A DNA stretch of 64,000 nucleotides from Trinickia mobilis (GTDB lineage: Bacteria; Pseudomonadota; Gammaproteobacteria; Burkholderiales; Burkholderiaceae): contig NZ_JAFLRF010000011.1 in the NCBI RefSeq assembly GCF_017315705.1, forward strand, positions 178,410 through 242,409. The letters are read 5' to 3'. The stretch's first letter is position 1, and the number at the start of each line of letters is the position of its first letter. Made by a program: the position numbers and the translations under genes. Shown here one piece after another: positions 38,019 to 46,740 of the stretch. A model generated the notes under the pieces. The model saw only the letters and a program-made list of their open reading frames with translations, did not search any database and was not told the DNA's origin.

Positions 38019-38384
38019 TCAGCGCGCAGCGAACGCGAACCAGCCGGCGCTGGCCGCGAGGCGGCGCGGACGGCGGTTCGCGCCGTGCAGCGAGCCGTCC
38101 GGCGTGCGGCGCGAAGTCAGCGCATGGAGCGTCACCGGCGGCTTGGGCAGCAGCGTGCGCAGCGAGAAGCGCGAGAACGGACGCGCGCCGGCGCGCATGC
38201 GCAGGATCGAGAAGAGCGTTTGGAACCAGGCGCGGAAGCCGTCGGCCGACCAGGCCTGCCGTTGTTGCGCGAGCTGGCGGGTGCGCGCCGCGTGATGGCG
38301 CAGCGCGCGCACGATCTGGCGTCGTGCGGGGCGGGCCGCCTTCAAGGCGACGCGCTTGATACGGGTAGTCAGACGAGTGTGCAT
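38019..38384 (-). CDS. Hypothetical Arg-rich protein
   Basis: A 121-residue frame facing metK. The product is very basic, rich in Arg, Ala and Leu, with RIKRVALKAARPARRQIVR near the start and WSADGFRAWFQTLFSILRM in the middle. No ribosome site is clear before the ATG at 38384 and no family is recognised. Arg/Ala-rich frames arise easily in GC-rich DNA, so this is tentative; its position just after the metK terminator leaves room for a real gene. Confidence 0.35.
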   Translation of the reverse strand: MHTRLTTRIKRVALKAARPARRQIVRALRHHAARTRQLAQQRQAWSADGFRAWFQTLFSILRMRAGARPFSRFSLRTLLPKPPVTLHALTSRRTPDGSLHGANRRPRRLAASAGWFAFAAR

Positions 38385-38760
38385 GGTTCGAGCGAAAGGG
38401 GAAGGGCGTCGCGGGACGTGGGCGGCGGCAGGCTAGACGCAGCAGCATATGTGCCAGCACGCGGGACGTCGTGGCCCGAATCGAGGCCCGACGCGGCGGC
38501 GATTCCGGCGGACCGCTCGCAGAAAGGGGAGACAATCGACATCGGTGCAGACTACACGCGAATCGTGACGCGCGAAAGTCTCAGTGCTCCAACTGAGGTT
38601 AGGGGTTTTTACGGAGAAAGATCGCATTGTTTTCACGGAAGTTGTGAACAAATTGCGTGCATCGATGCTCCTGCACCGTGCAGTGCGCGCGCGCCGATCA
38701 TGCCCGTTTTACAATCGATCCATTCACCAAAACGTCAACCTGCGTAGAACGGAACGCCTC
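38385..38760. other. Gene-free region upstream of the PhyH gene
   Basis: A 376-base gap. It holds a 6-bp hairpin CTCAGT/ACTGAG at 38580-38597 followed by AGGGGTTTTT, and a TACAAT at 38710-38715 that could be a -10 element for the PhyH gene 46 bases later. The part from 38560 to 38760 is less GC-rich than its surroundings. No other feature is seen. Confidence 0.5.
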
Positions 38761-39522
38761 ATGCCAGAGCATTCAAAAAAGGAACAGGTGCAATTGCTGC
38801 GGGAACGCGGCTTCGTGGTCGTGCCGGGACTCGTTTCGCCCGAGCGGTGCGCCGCGCTCAGGGCGCTGGCGCAGCAGCAGCTCGAAGAAGCGGCCGCGCC
38901 GCTCGAATTCGAGGCCGATTTGCGCTATCCGGGCGCGCCGGACTCGAAAGAGGCGCCGGGCGGCCACACGGTGCGGCGTCTGCTCGACGCCTATGTGCGT
39001 CATGCGCTCTTGCGCGAGTGGGCGACGGCGCCCGAAATCAAGGGCTGGATGGAGCTCTATTTCGGCGAGGAGCCGCGCCTGTCGCGCGCGCATCACAACT
39101 GCCTGATGACCAAGCACCCGCGCTACGGCAGCCTGACCGGCTGGCACCGCGATGCGCGCTACTGGTCGTTCGAGCGAGATGATCTGGTTTCGACGTGGCT
39201 TGCGCTCGGACCCGAGGCCGTGAGCAACGGTGGTTTATGGTTCGTGCCGGGTTCGCACAGCGTCGCGTTCACTTCCGATCGCTTCGACGAGGCGAAGTTT
39301 TTCCGCTCCGATCTGCCCGAGAATCAGGCGCTGATTCATACGGCCGTGTCGCCTGAGCTGCAGCCGGGCGACGTCGTCCTATTCCACTGCAATACGCTGC
39401 ATTCGGCGGGACAGAACTTGTCCGACGACGTGAAGTTTTCGCTCGTCTTCACGTATCACGGCGCGAGCAACGTGCCGCTGCCGGGTTCGCGCTCGGCGTC
39501 GAAACCCGAAGTGGCGCTTTAA
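38761..39522 (+). CDS. Phytanoyl-CoA dioxygenase (PhyH) family protein
   Basis: A 253-residue non-heme Fe(II)/2-oxoglutarate oxygenase-type protein. The iron triad is visible as HRD in GWHRDARYWSF and the distal His in LFHCNTLHSAGQN; the N-terminal GFVVVPGLVSPERCAALRAL is typical. The Arg that would bind 2-oxoglutarate is not obvious. The ATG at 38761 begins the conserved part. It stands alone, with no pathway neighbours; substrates in this family range from fatty acyl-CoAs to small metabolites. Confidence 0.82.
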   Translation: MPEHSKKEQVQLLRERGFVVVPGLVSPERCAALRALAQQQLEEAAAPLEFEADLRYPGAPDSKEAPGGHTVRRLLDAYVRHALLREWATAPEIKGWMELYFGEEPRLSRAHHNCLMTKHPRYGSLTGWHRDARYWSFERDDLVSTWLALGPEAVSNGGLWFVPGSHSVAFTSDRFDEAKFFRSDLPENQALIHTAVSPELQPGDVVLFHCNTLHSAGQNLSDDVKFSLVFTYHGASNVPLPGSRSASKPEVAL

Positions 39523-39624
39523 GAGCGGCGGCAAGCGGGGCGCCGGCGGCGGTGTTGGCGACCTCGGCGGCGCTGCTCGATCCACCCGCACCGCTCTTGT
39601 GCGCCGCTGCCCGGTACGTCCGCG

Positions 39625-39831
39625 TCAATGCTTGCCCGATGACGATGCGAGGCCGATCAGCCCGGCCACCGTCGCGACGATACCGCCCGCGATCAGCATG
39701 ATCGTCTTGTTGGTCGGCGCGCCGGTGAACACGCGCGACATGTCGTTGGCAAACGAGTGAAACGATTGCCCGCCGAAATACAGCAGTACGACGCCGCCGA
39801 CGATCAGCGCGAGCGAAATCGCCTTGATCAT
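39625..39831 (-). CDS. DUF3185 family small membrane protein
   Basis: A 68-residue protein with two membrane segments (LALIVGGVVLLYFGG and IMLIAGGIVATVAGLIGL) around a conserved SFANDMSRVFTGAPTNKT loop. This layout matches DUF3185, a small protein of unknown function common in Proteobacteria. The ATG at 39831 starts the first membrane segment directly; a frame extension to 39888 is less likely. Confidence 0.75.
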   Translation of the reverse strand: MIKAISLALIVGGVVLLYFGGQSFHSFANDMSRVFTGAPTNKTIMLIAGGIVATVAGLIGLASSSGKH

Positions 39832-40074
39832 AAGAATCCCCCATCGATAAAAACGCGGACGCGGCAGTGTATGAGACCTGCATGGCATCGTCCATCCCTT
39901 GCGCGGGCGGTGCCCGGCGCCTCGATTGCGGCATTCAGGCGGACCGCAGCGCGCTGGATCCCACTATCCGGGCTCTTTGCTGCCGTCAGCACGGACAGAC
40001 GCGTTTAGCTAACATACCCGGTTGGGCGGCCGGGCGAGGCCGTGCATTCTTCCACGCTTTCATCGAGGATTCAC

Positions 40075-41118
40075 ATGGCCTACGAAGCAGCAACGGAACG
40101 CTATACGGACATGCAGTACCGCGTGTGCGGCAAGTCGGGGCTCAAGCTGCCGGCACTTTCGCTCGGGTTGTGGCACAACTTCGGCGACACGGCGCCGCTC
40201 TCGACGCAACGCGACATCCTGCGTACGGCGTTCGATCTGGGCATCACGCACTTCGATCTCGCGAACAACTACGGTCCGCCGTACGGGAGCGCCGAAACCA
40301 ATTTCGGGCGGCTCTTCAAAGACGATTTCAAGCCGTATCGCGACGAGCTCTTGATCTCGTCGAAGGCCGGCTGGGACATGTGGCCCGGCCCGTACGGCCA
40401 AGGCGGCGGTTCGCGCAAATATGTGCTCGCCAGCCTCGACCAGAGCTTGACGCGCATGGGGCTCGATTACGTCGACATCTTCTACTCGCACCGCTTCGAC
40501 GCCGATACGCCGCTCGAAGAAACGGCTGGCGCGCTCGCGACCGCCGTACAGCAGGGCAAGGCGCTCTACATCGGCATCTCGTCGTATTCGGCCGCGAAGA
40601 CGCGCGAGATGGCGAAGCTGTTGCGCGAACACAAGGTGCCGCTCCTGATTCATCAGCCGGCGTACAACATGCTCAACCGCTGGATCGAGAGCGAGCTGCT
40701 CGACACGCTCGATGACGTGGGCGCGGGCAGCATCGCGTTCACGCCGCTGGCGCAAGGGCTTCTGACCGCGAAGTACCTGAACGGCGCGCCTGCCGATGCT
40801 CGCATCAACAAGCCGGGCGGCGGTTCGCTGCAGCAGGGCCATCTGAGCGCTGAGAACATCGAGCACGTGCGCAAGCTCAACGCGATTGCCGAGCGGCGCG
40901 GCCAGAGCCTCGCGCAAATGGCGCTCGCGTGGGTGCTGCGCGATTCGCGCGTGACCTCGGCGCTGATCGGCGCGAGCAAGCCGGAGCAGGTGCGGGAGAA
41001 CGTCGGAGCGCTGAAGAACCTCGCGTTCACGCAAGAGGAACTGGCGGAAATCGATCGCTACGCCACCGAGGGCGGCATCAATCTGTGGGAAAAACCGTCG
41101 ACCGATCAGGCGATTTGA
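40075..41118 (+). CDS. Aldo-keto reductase, YghZ (L-glyceraldehyde 3-phosphate reductase) type
   Basis: A 347-residue AKR. The catalytic tetrad is visible: Asp and Tyr in FDLANNYGPPYGSAE, Lys in LISSKAGWDMW, His in IFYSHRFD. The C-terminal NADPH site includes LIGASKPEQVRENV. The GYGGG-like GPYGQGGGSRKY loop and overall length match YghZ, which reduces L-glyceraldehyde 3-phosphate and methylglyoxal. The ATG at 40075 follows GAGGAT. It is a single gene with a small membrane-protein gene convergent to it. Confidence 0.9.
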   Translation: MAYEAATERYTDMQYRVCGKSGLKLPALSLGLWHNFGDTAPLSTQRDILRTAFDLGITHFDLANNYGPPYGSAETNFGRLFKDDFKPYRDELLISSKAGWDMWPGPYGQGGGSRKYVLASLDQSLTRMGLDYVDIFYSHRFDADTPLEETAGALATAVQQGKALYIGISSYSAAKTREMAKLLREHKVPLLIHQPAYNMLNRWIESELLDTLDDVGAGSIAFTPLAQGLLTAKYLNGAPADARINKPGGGSLQQGHLSAENIEHVRKLNAIAERRGQSLAQMALAWVLRDSRVTSALIGASKPEQVRENVGALKNLAFTQEELAEIDRYATEGGINLWEKPSTDQAI

Positions 41119-41239
41119 ACCGCGCGCGTCGAGGCAAATGAGGCGCACCGGCGTCGCTGACGACGGCCGGTGCCGACCTTCGAGAAGGCGCAAGCGGCCT
41201 GACGGATGTCAGGCGTGCGAAGCGCTCGCGAAGCAAGCG

Positions 41240-41425
41240 CTACATGAGAACAGGAAGTCCTTCGACCAGCACCACCGCGAAGGCCGCGCCGAGCAGCGCG
41301 CCTAGCACGCGCAGCGCGTTGTGCTTGAATGCGGACGACGTCGGCAGCGCACCGAGAAAGAGTGCGCCGGCAAGCGCCATCGGAATGACCAGGATGAAAT
41401 CGCCGATGGTGAAGTAGGTCGTCAT
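41240..41425 (-). CDS. Small two-segment membrane protein, unknown
   Basis: A 61-residue protein with two hydrophobic stretches (FILVIPMALAGALFLGALP and VLGALLGAAFAVVLVEGLP) joined by a short SSAFKHN loop. The ATG at 41425 is preceded by AAGGAGACAC, a good ribosome site. No family is recognised. Tight start and hydrophobic pattern argue that it is real. Confidence 0.6.
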   Translation of the reverse strand: MTTYFTIGDFILVIPMALAGALFLGALPTSSAFKHNALRVLGALLGAAFAVVLVEGLPVLM

Positions 41426-42074
41426 GCTGTGTCTCCTTGTCCCATGCAAAGCTCTAATGGCCGTTGGCTCGTCGTGTGTGCCGGGCAAGCCCGGTGAACC
41501 GCGCAGACGTTGCGTCGCGCCAGGCGACCCGTCTGCATTAACTGAGTATAGGAGGCGAATCGAGCGGTGCCGGGTAGTGAGCGGCGCTGCGCGGCATCGC
41601 CTCCTATAGCGGAAAGCCCCGTGCGGCGCGGCCTGCAGGGCAATGCTGCCAATCGTTCAACGGCTCGCGCGGCGTGTGCTTACACTTGCGTTCGCCTTTC
41701 ATCCATGCACCACGGGTTCGCGCAAACTGCGGTTACGTAGCCCCGTGCGTTCGCCGTGCCGTCATGGCTTCGATGAAGCGGCAAGGGACTTCATGCAGCG
41801 CCATTTCGAATGACATATGCGCGGCGGTTTATCATGGTGCCGCTCCGGTCCCATGCAACGCTGCGGTGGCTGAGCGGTTTCCATCGAAACGCAGTCAGGC
41901 ATTCGTAAGCGCGATCACGGGAAGTAGAGGCATTTGTACTATTAGCTTTGGCTTTCCCGCATCCGTTAGTGCGGGAACAATTAGATGCACGCGCAACGGC
42001 TTGTCCGTCGCGCCGTTTGACCGCCAGGGCAGTTCGCTCTGGCTTTGCCGGCAACATAGAACGGGGGAAATATC
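41426..42074. other. 649-base region without a convincing gene
   Basis: Short frames on both strands lack ribosome sites or family features. The part from about 41800 to 42000 is less GC-rich than average. A 7-bp hairpin TCCCGCA/TGCGGGA lies near 41955-41975. A stretch at about 41872 resembles the tRNA A-box but no B-box follows. The end carries the GGGGGA ribosome site of the next small gene. Confidence 0.5.
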
Positions 42075-42287
42075 ATGCAAGTCGGTTCGATCGTCCGGTC
42101 CGGGCATATTGCCGTGCCTGCAGGCGCGCGCGGCATTGTGATGCGTATTCTCGGGGACATGGCGATGGTGGTCTGGTATGCCGGCGAGCCCGGCGCGTCG
42201 CTGCAACTCAACACTGAACCGTTCTTTTTGGAAGATCTGATCGACACCGGCGACCTCGTGCGGCCGGCTTCGGAATTGATGCATTGA
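42075..42287 (+). CDS. Small hypothetical protein
   Basis: A 70-residue protein with a good ribosome site (CGGGGGAAATATC before ATG). It contains VGSIVRSGHIAVPAGARGIV and WYAGEPGASLQLNTEPFF, a beta-rich pattern that recalls small SH3-like barrels, although I do not recognise the family. It lies 81 bases before the kinase gene. Function unknown. Confidence 0.6.
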   Translation: MQVGSIVRSGHIAVPAGARGIVMRILGDMAMVVWYAGEPGASLQLNTEPFFLEDLIDTGDLVRPASELMH

Positions 42288-42368
42288 ATGTAGGGCTTTA
42301 AGGTCTTTTTGCCTGCTTGTGCGGCGGCGCGCGTGATGGCAAGCGCGCTCATGCGGCACAATGCGGGC

Positions 42369-43421
42369 ATGAACGACGCCAATTTCGATCCCTCCTCCGA
42401 AGCGGACGGCGAACCCGCCGATCGCGGCGCGGCCGCCCATCCGTTCACCCGGCTCACGCCCGAATGCGTGCTCGACGCCGTCGACAGCGTGCTCATCGAC
42501 ACCGGCGTGCGCACCGACGGGCGCCTGCTCCCGCTCAACAGCTACGAAAACCGCGTGTACCAAGTGGGCGTCGAAGACGGTCCGCCCGTGATCGCGAAGT
42601 TTTACCGGCCGCAGCGCTGGTCGAACGAAGCGATTCTCGAAGAGCACGCGTTCGTCGGCGAACTCGCTGCGCGCGAGATTCCCGCGGTGCCGCCACGCGT
42701 AACGGACGGGCAAACGCTCCACGAATTCGACGGCTTTCGCTTCGCGATCTTCGAGCGGCGCGGCGGCCGCGCGCCCGAGATCGACCGGCGCGACACGCTC
42801 GAATGGCTCGGACGCTTCATCGGCCGCATACACGCGGTTGGGGCGAGCGAGCCGTATGTCGCGCGGCCGGCGCTCGATATCCAGGCGTTCGGCTACGAGC
42901 CGCGCGACTATCTGCTAGCCAGCGATTTCGTCCCGCTCGACGTGCGCGCGCCGTACGAGGCGGCGGTGACGCTGGCGCTGGAAGGTGTCGAGCGCGCCTT
43001 CGAGCGCGCGGGCGATGTGCGCCAGTTGCGCCTGCACGGCGACTGCCATCCGAGCAATGTGCTCTGGACCGACGCCGGTCCGCATTTCGTCGACTTCGAC
43101 GACAGCCGCATGGGCCCCGCCGTGCAGGACTTGTGGCTGCTGCTGCCGGGCGGCCGCGCCGACGCGTCGCGCGCGCTTGCCGATCTGCTGGCGGGCTACG
43201 AGGACTTCTGCGAATTCGAGCCGCGCGAGCTGCATCTGGTGGAGGCGCTGCGCACGCTGCGGCTCATTCACTACGCGGCATGGCTCGCGCGGCGCTGGGA
43301 CGATCCGGCGTTTCCCGCCGCGTTTCCGTGGTTCAACACGCAGCGCTACTGGGAAGAGCGCGTGCTCGAGTTGCGCGAGCAGATCGGGGCGATGCAGGAG
43401 GGGCCGCTCTGGGCGGTTTAG
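42369..43421 (+). CDS. srkA: SrkA/YihE-type stress response Ser/Thr kinase
   Basis: A 350-residue protein of the choline-kinase/APH fold. Visible are the N-terminal PLNSYENRVYQVGVED nucleotide region, VIAKFYRPQRWS with the conserved Lys, the catalytic loop LHGDCHPSNVLW and the DFG-equivalent VDFDDSRMGPAVQD. SrkA phosphorylates proteins and protects against stress-induced death in E. coli. The ATG at 42369 is picked because the conserved part follows at a usual distance; a longer frame from 42309 exists. Confidence 0.9.
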   Translation: MNDANFDPSSEADGEPADRGAAAHPFTRLTPECVLDAVDSVLIDTGVRTDGRLLPLNSYENRVYQVGVEDGPPVIAKFYRPQRWSNEAILEEHAFVGELAAREIPAVPPRVTDGQTLHEFDGFRFAIFERRGGRAPEIDRRDTLEWLGRFIGRIHAVGASEPYVARPALDIQAFGYEPRDYLLASDFVPLDVRAPYEAAVTLALEGVERAFERAGDVRQLRLHGDCHPSNVLWTDAGPHFVDFDDSRMGPAVQDLWLLLPGGRADASRALADLLAGYEDFCEFEPRELHLVEALRTLRLIHYAAWLARRWDDPAFPAAFPWFNTQRYWEERVLELREQIGAMQEGPLWAV

Positions 43422-43522
43422 CGGGCTTCGCCGGCGGGTGAGGCGATTCGAATTTGAGATGTGTCCGGATCATCGCTTGATACATTCAGCGCTCGTTTAC
43501 CTCTGGGGGCTGAAAGATAAGT

Positions 43523-43954
43523 ATGAGCGACAACCGTTATACGTATTTTCACTATCGTGACCTGAAGCCGGGCGAGTTGTTCTTTTTCATCGCAATGGAA
43601 GAGACACGAAAGGAGTTGGGGCTGACCGATCTTGCGGCGGCGTCGGCAATTTTGCTCGGGGAGCGAGCTTTGCCCGTCAGTGGAAAGGTTGCAGGCGCTA
43701 CGGAAGGAACTTCAGTTCTATCAATGGTGTCGCGCAATTTGTTCCGTCAGAAATTGCAACACCGCTTACCGACGATTATTCGAGGAGCTAATGGTTTTCT
43801 TCGGATCTCTCTTACACGGAGTCTCGGTGCATTCGTCGGGCGGACGATACCGGTGGTGGGTACCGTAATGCTCGCGGCTGACGCATTCATCATTGCGTCG
43901 AACACAGTGCGTTCATATAACCGAATTGTTCGACCTGAAGATCGGGTGTTTTGA
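43523..43954 (+). CDS. Small hydrophobic-tail protein, partner of DUF1493 gene
   Basis: A 143-residue protein. The first part is polar (YRDLKPGELFFFIAMEETRK), the middle basic, and the C-terminal third has one or two membrane-like stretches (GAFVGRTIPVVGTVMLAADA). It resembles the small membrane proteins (STM2215-like) that precede DUF1493 genes in enterobacteria, but that link is from memory. Its TGA overlaps the next ATG by one base (TGATG), so the two are coupled. Base composition is clearly less GC-rich than the flanking genes, suggesting transfer. Confidence 0.7.
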   Translation: MSDNRYTYFHYRDLKPGELFFFIAMEETRKELGLTDLAAASAILLGERALPVSGKVAGATEGTSVLSMVSRNLFRQKLQHRLPTIIRGANGFLRISLTRSLGAFVGRTIPVVGTVMLAADAFIIASNTVRSYNRIVRPEDRVF

Positions 43955-44325
43955 TGGAAGACGATACTTGGGTTCGAATCGAAGCGTTTGCGCGAGAGGA
44001 GTTCGGCAAGCCGCTTTTTGGAGGTCGATTAACGCTCACGCCCGCAACGCGGCTCGAAGAAGATGTTCAGATAACGGGCATCGACGCTATCGAATTCATC
44101 GATAAGTGGCTGACGACATTTGGCATTGCGGTAACCGAGTTTCCCTACAACCGGTACTTTGGGCCCGAAAGCTCTGATCTCCTTGGGGCCTTGCTGGGAA
44201 TATTCGCCAAGCGCTTTCGGCCTTCCCCGTTGGTCCCCATCACGCTAGGCATGCTCGCCGAGGCCACCCGGCTCGGCCGCTGGGATACCGACGAAATCGA
44301 AGCGTGGGCGAGAGACGCGAACTGA
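43954..44325 (+). CDS. DUF1493 family protein
   Basis: A 123-residue protein. The pattern LTPATRLEEDVQITGIDAIE followed by FIDKWLTTFGI is that of DUF1493, whose fold has been likened to acyl carrier proteins; the position of the phosphopantetheine Ser is here Ala (GIDAIEF). The C-terminal half holds FAKRFRPSPLVPITLGML and a final acidic-basic helix. It is coupled to the preceding hydrophobic-tail gene. Function is unknown; the family occurs in accessory regions. The end of the gene is more GC-rich than its start. Confidence 0.75.
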   Translation: MEDDTWVRIEAFAREEFGKPLFGGRLTLTPATRLEEDVQITGIDAIEFIDKWLTTFGIAVTEFPYNRYFGPESSDLLGALLGIFAKRFRPSPLVPITLGMLAEATRLGRWDTDEIEAWARDAN

Positions 44326-44345
44326 GCCGCGATTCGCCCATACCG

Positions 44346-44844
44346 CTACCGCTTCATCATGAATTTCAGAATCGCGTGAAAGCGCCGCCCGTGGGGCGGT
44401 GCGATCAGCGCGCGCGCATTGACGCGCGATTGCGTGAGCACCGGCTTCATCTTCGAGAACGTCACGATGCCGTCGTAGCCGTGGTACGCGCCCATTCCGC
44501 TCGCGCCGACGCCGCCGAACGGCAGGTCGTCGCACGCGATGTGCATCAGCGTTTCGTTGACCGCCACGCCGCCGGAAATCGTCTCGTGCAGCGTTGAGCG
44601 CGGCGTCGATCTCGTTTTTCGCGAGAAAGATCTCTGACAGCAGCACTTCCTCTTTCGCGCGATTGCCGAAATCGGCGCAGACCGCTGCAGCGAGCGCATC
44701 GCGATTGTCGAGCAGCATCGCGCGCAACGCCTTCAAGTGCGACGAGCGCGCTTCCCACGAAGGAAACGGCGTCAGCCATTGCGCTTGCCGCTGCTCGCGC
44801 CACAACGCTTGGAGCGCGGCATAGCCAGGCAGATCGTTTTTCAT
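44346..44844 (-). pseudogene. Aldehyde dehydrogenase (coniferyl aldehyde type) with large internal deletion
   Basis: The frame starting at 44844 encodes the first 80 or so residues of a coniferyl-aldehyde-dehydrogenase-like protein (LLDNRDALAAAVCADFGNR, LSEIFLAKNEID). At about 44588-44600 it breaks. The remaining sequence encodes, in another frame, only the C-terminal part (ISGGVAVNETLMHIACDDLP, FGGVGASGMGAYHGYDG, then FHAILKFMMKR). Intact enzymes have about 475 residues, so roughly 300 codons including the catalytic Cys and the NAD site are missing, with a frameshift. It lies five bases after aidB and was presumably its operon partner. Confidence 0.88.
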
Positions 44845-44849
44845 GATGC

Positions 44850-46568
44850 CTAAAACGCGCGCGCGACGATCGCCGCATGGTCGAACGTCGCAGGCAGCGT
44901 GCCGTAGACGCGGCCGCATGGGCTGTCTGCAAGGCGCGTGGAGATGAACGCGTCGGCGACTGGCGCAGGCGCATGGCGCAGCAACAGCACCGCTTGCGCG
45001 GCGAGCACGAGTTGCTGCGCGGTGCGCCGCGCGAGCGGTTCGCGCGTGTCGGACGCGGCGGCGAGCGTCGCGGCGAGCCGTTCGAGCGAGGCACGCAATG
45101 CGGCATGACCCTGCGCGTCGGCAAGCCACGATGCAAGCAATGCCTGCGAGCCTTCCGGATCGCGCTCGATGCCGCGCAGCACGTCGAGACACATCACGTT
45201 GCCCGAGCCTTCCCAGATCGAATTGACGGGCGCCTCGCGATAAAAGCGCGCCATCGGACCCTCCTCGACATAACCGTTGCCGCCCCACACTTCCATCGCC
45301 TCGCCCGTGAATTCGAGCGCGCGCTTGCAGACCCAGAACTTCGCGGCAGGCGTGACGATGCGCCGCCATGCGCGATCCTCCGGCGACGCGGTGGCCGGGT
45401 CGGAATCGAAAGCGCGCGCGAGTCGCATGAAGAGCACGGTCGCCGCTTCGGATTCGAGCGCGAGATCGGCCAGCACGTTTGACATCAGCGGCTGTTCGAC
45501 AAGCCGCTTGCCGAACGCGACGCGATGGCGCGTGTGATGGATCGCCTGCACGAGCGCCGCACGCATCAGCGCGGCGCTGCCGATCACGCAATCGAGCCGC
45601 GTGTAGTTCGCCATTTCGATGATGGTCGGCACGCCGCGTCCTTCTTCGCCGATCATCACGCCGTATGCGTCGAGGAACTCGACTTCACTGCTCGCGTTCG
45701 AGCGGTTGCCGAGCTTGTCCTTCAAGCGCTGGATCCGGACGGCGTTCTTCGTGCCGTCCGGTGCGAAACGCGGGACGAAGAAGCACGACAGTCCCTCGTG
45801 CGTATCGGTGCGTGCGAGCACGAGGTGCGCGTCGCACTGCGGCGCGGAGAAGAACCACTTGTGGCCGACGAGCCGGTACTCCGCGCCGCGGCCCGCGTGC
45901 TGCACCGCATGGGCGCGCGTCTGATTGCTGCGCACATCCGACCCGCCTTGCTTCTCCGTCATCCCCATGCCGACCATCATCGAGCGCTTTTGCGCGAGCG
46001 GGATGTCGCGCGGATCGTGTTCGCGCGACAACAGCTTGTCGCGCAATGCTGCGTAGAGCGCCGGCTCGCGTTGCAGAACGGGGATGCTCGCGAAGGTCAT
46101 CGTCAGCGGACACAGCGAGCCGGATTCGAGCTGCGCGTGCAGAAAGTAGCCGGCGCAGCGCGCGGGCATCGCGCCCGGCTGCGGTTGTTCGAAGGGCAGC
46201 GCGTGCAGGCCTTCGCGGCGCAAGAGCACGAGCAGCTGGTGCCAGCTCGGGTGGAATTCGAGCGCGTCGATGCGTTCGCCGCGCGGGCTGAACGTGAAGA
46301 GTTCCGGCTCGTGACGGTTCGCGGCGCCGGCGAGCGCGAGCGTTGCGGGCTCGCCGAGCGTCGCACCGTCGATCGACAGCGCGGCCCGGTGCCAGCCCGC
46401 ACCCTCACGCTCGACCGCCGCGACGAGGGCCGTATCGCTTTCGAAGAAGTTGTAGTTTTCGAGCGGCGGAACCTGGTTCGTGACTTCGTGCGTTGCCGCA
46501 GGGGCTTGCGAGGACAGGATGCCTTCCTTGGGAGGCAGCGAGCGCAAGTGAGCGTGGGGGTCGTTCAT
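44850..46568 (-). CDS. aidB: AidB-like acyl-CoA dehydrogenase
   Basis: A 572-residue flavoprotein of the acyl-CoA dehydrogenase superfamily, matching E. coli AidB (alkylation response) throughout: SLCPLTMTFASIPVL, GMGMTEKQGGSDVRSNQTRA, HKWFFSAPQCDAHLVLA, LKDKLGNRSNASSEVEF and the C-terminal PVNSIWEGSGNVMCLDVLRG. AidB binds DNA and FAD and is thought to limit alkylation damage. The only good start is the ATG at 46568 with AGGAG five bases upstream. The first 25 or so residues come from a repeat fragment and have no family counterpart. Confidence 0.92.
   Translation of the reverse strand: MNDPHAHLRSLPPKEGILSSQAPAATHEVTNQVPPLENYNFFESDTALVAAVEREGAGWHRAALSIDGATLGEPATLALAGAANRHEPELFTFSPRGERIDALEFHPSWHQLLVLLRREGLHALPFEQPQPGAMPARCAGYFLHAQLESGSLCPLTMTFASIPVLQREPALYAALRDKLLSREHDPRDIPLAQKRSMMVGMGMTEKQGGSDVRSNQTRAHAVQHAGRGAEYRLVGHKWFFSAPQCDAHLVLARTDTHEGLSCFFVPRFAPDGTKNAVRIQRLKDKLGNRSNASSEVEFLDAYGVMIGEEGRGVPTIIEMANYTRLDCVIGSAALMRAALVQAIHHTRHRVAFGKRLVEQPLMSNVLADLALESEAATVLFMRLARAFDSDPATASPEDRAWRRIVTPAAKFWVCKRALEFTGEAMEVWGGNGYVEEGPMARFYREAPVNSIWEGSGNVMCLDVLRGIERDPEGSQALLASWLADAQGHAALRASLERLAATLAAASDTREPLARRTAQQLVLAAQAVLLLRHAPAPVADAFISTRLADSPCGRVYGTLPATFDHAAIVARAF
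46519..46568 (-). repeat. Repeat fragment forming the aidB start
   Basis: On the minus strand ATGAACGACCCCCACGCTCA is identical to the start of the 80-bp repeat at 22587, then continues with about 20 more matching bases (TGCG-CTCGCTGCC) before diverging. It provides the aidB ATG and codons for NDPHAHLRSLPP. Confidence 0.75.
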
Positions 46569-46740
46569 GACGTCTCCTGATTGCCCTTGCATGATAGGTT
46601 TGCGCCGCGCGATCCGTTTAGAGGAATCGCTCTTGCCGCGCCGCGCCGCTCATCGGCGGCAATACCGACGCGCCGGCCGTGATGATCGGCGAGCGCGCGG
46701 CCGATTTCAGCGCGGCGGCGCGTCACACCGGCGGCAGCGC

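Noticed and set aside
41865-41960. tRNA-like start (GGTGGCTGAGCGGTTT)
   Set aside because: It resembles the A-box of Ser/Leu tRNAs but there is no B-box (GGTTCGAATCC), no acceptor pairing and no CCA end.
44245-44345. Continuation of the aldehyde dehydrogenase N-terminal frame past its breakpoint
   Set aside because: After about 44590 the residues become Arg-rich nonsense; the real homology continues in another frame, so this is pseudogene, not a novel fusion.
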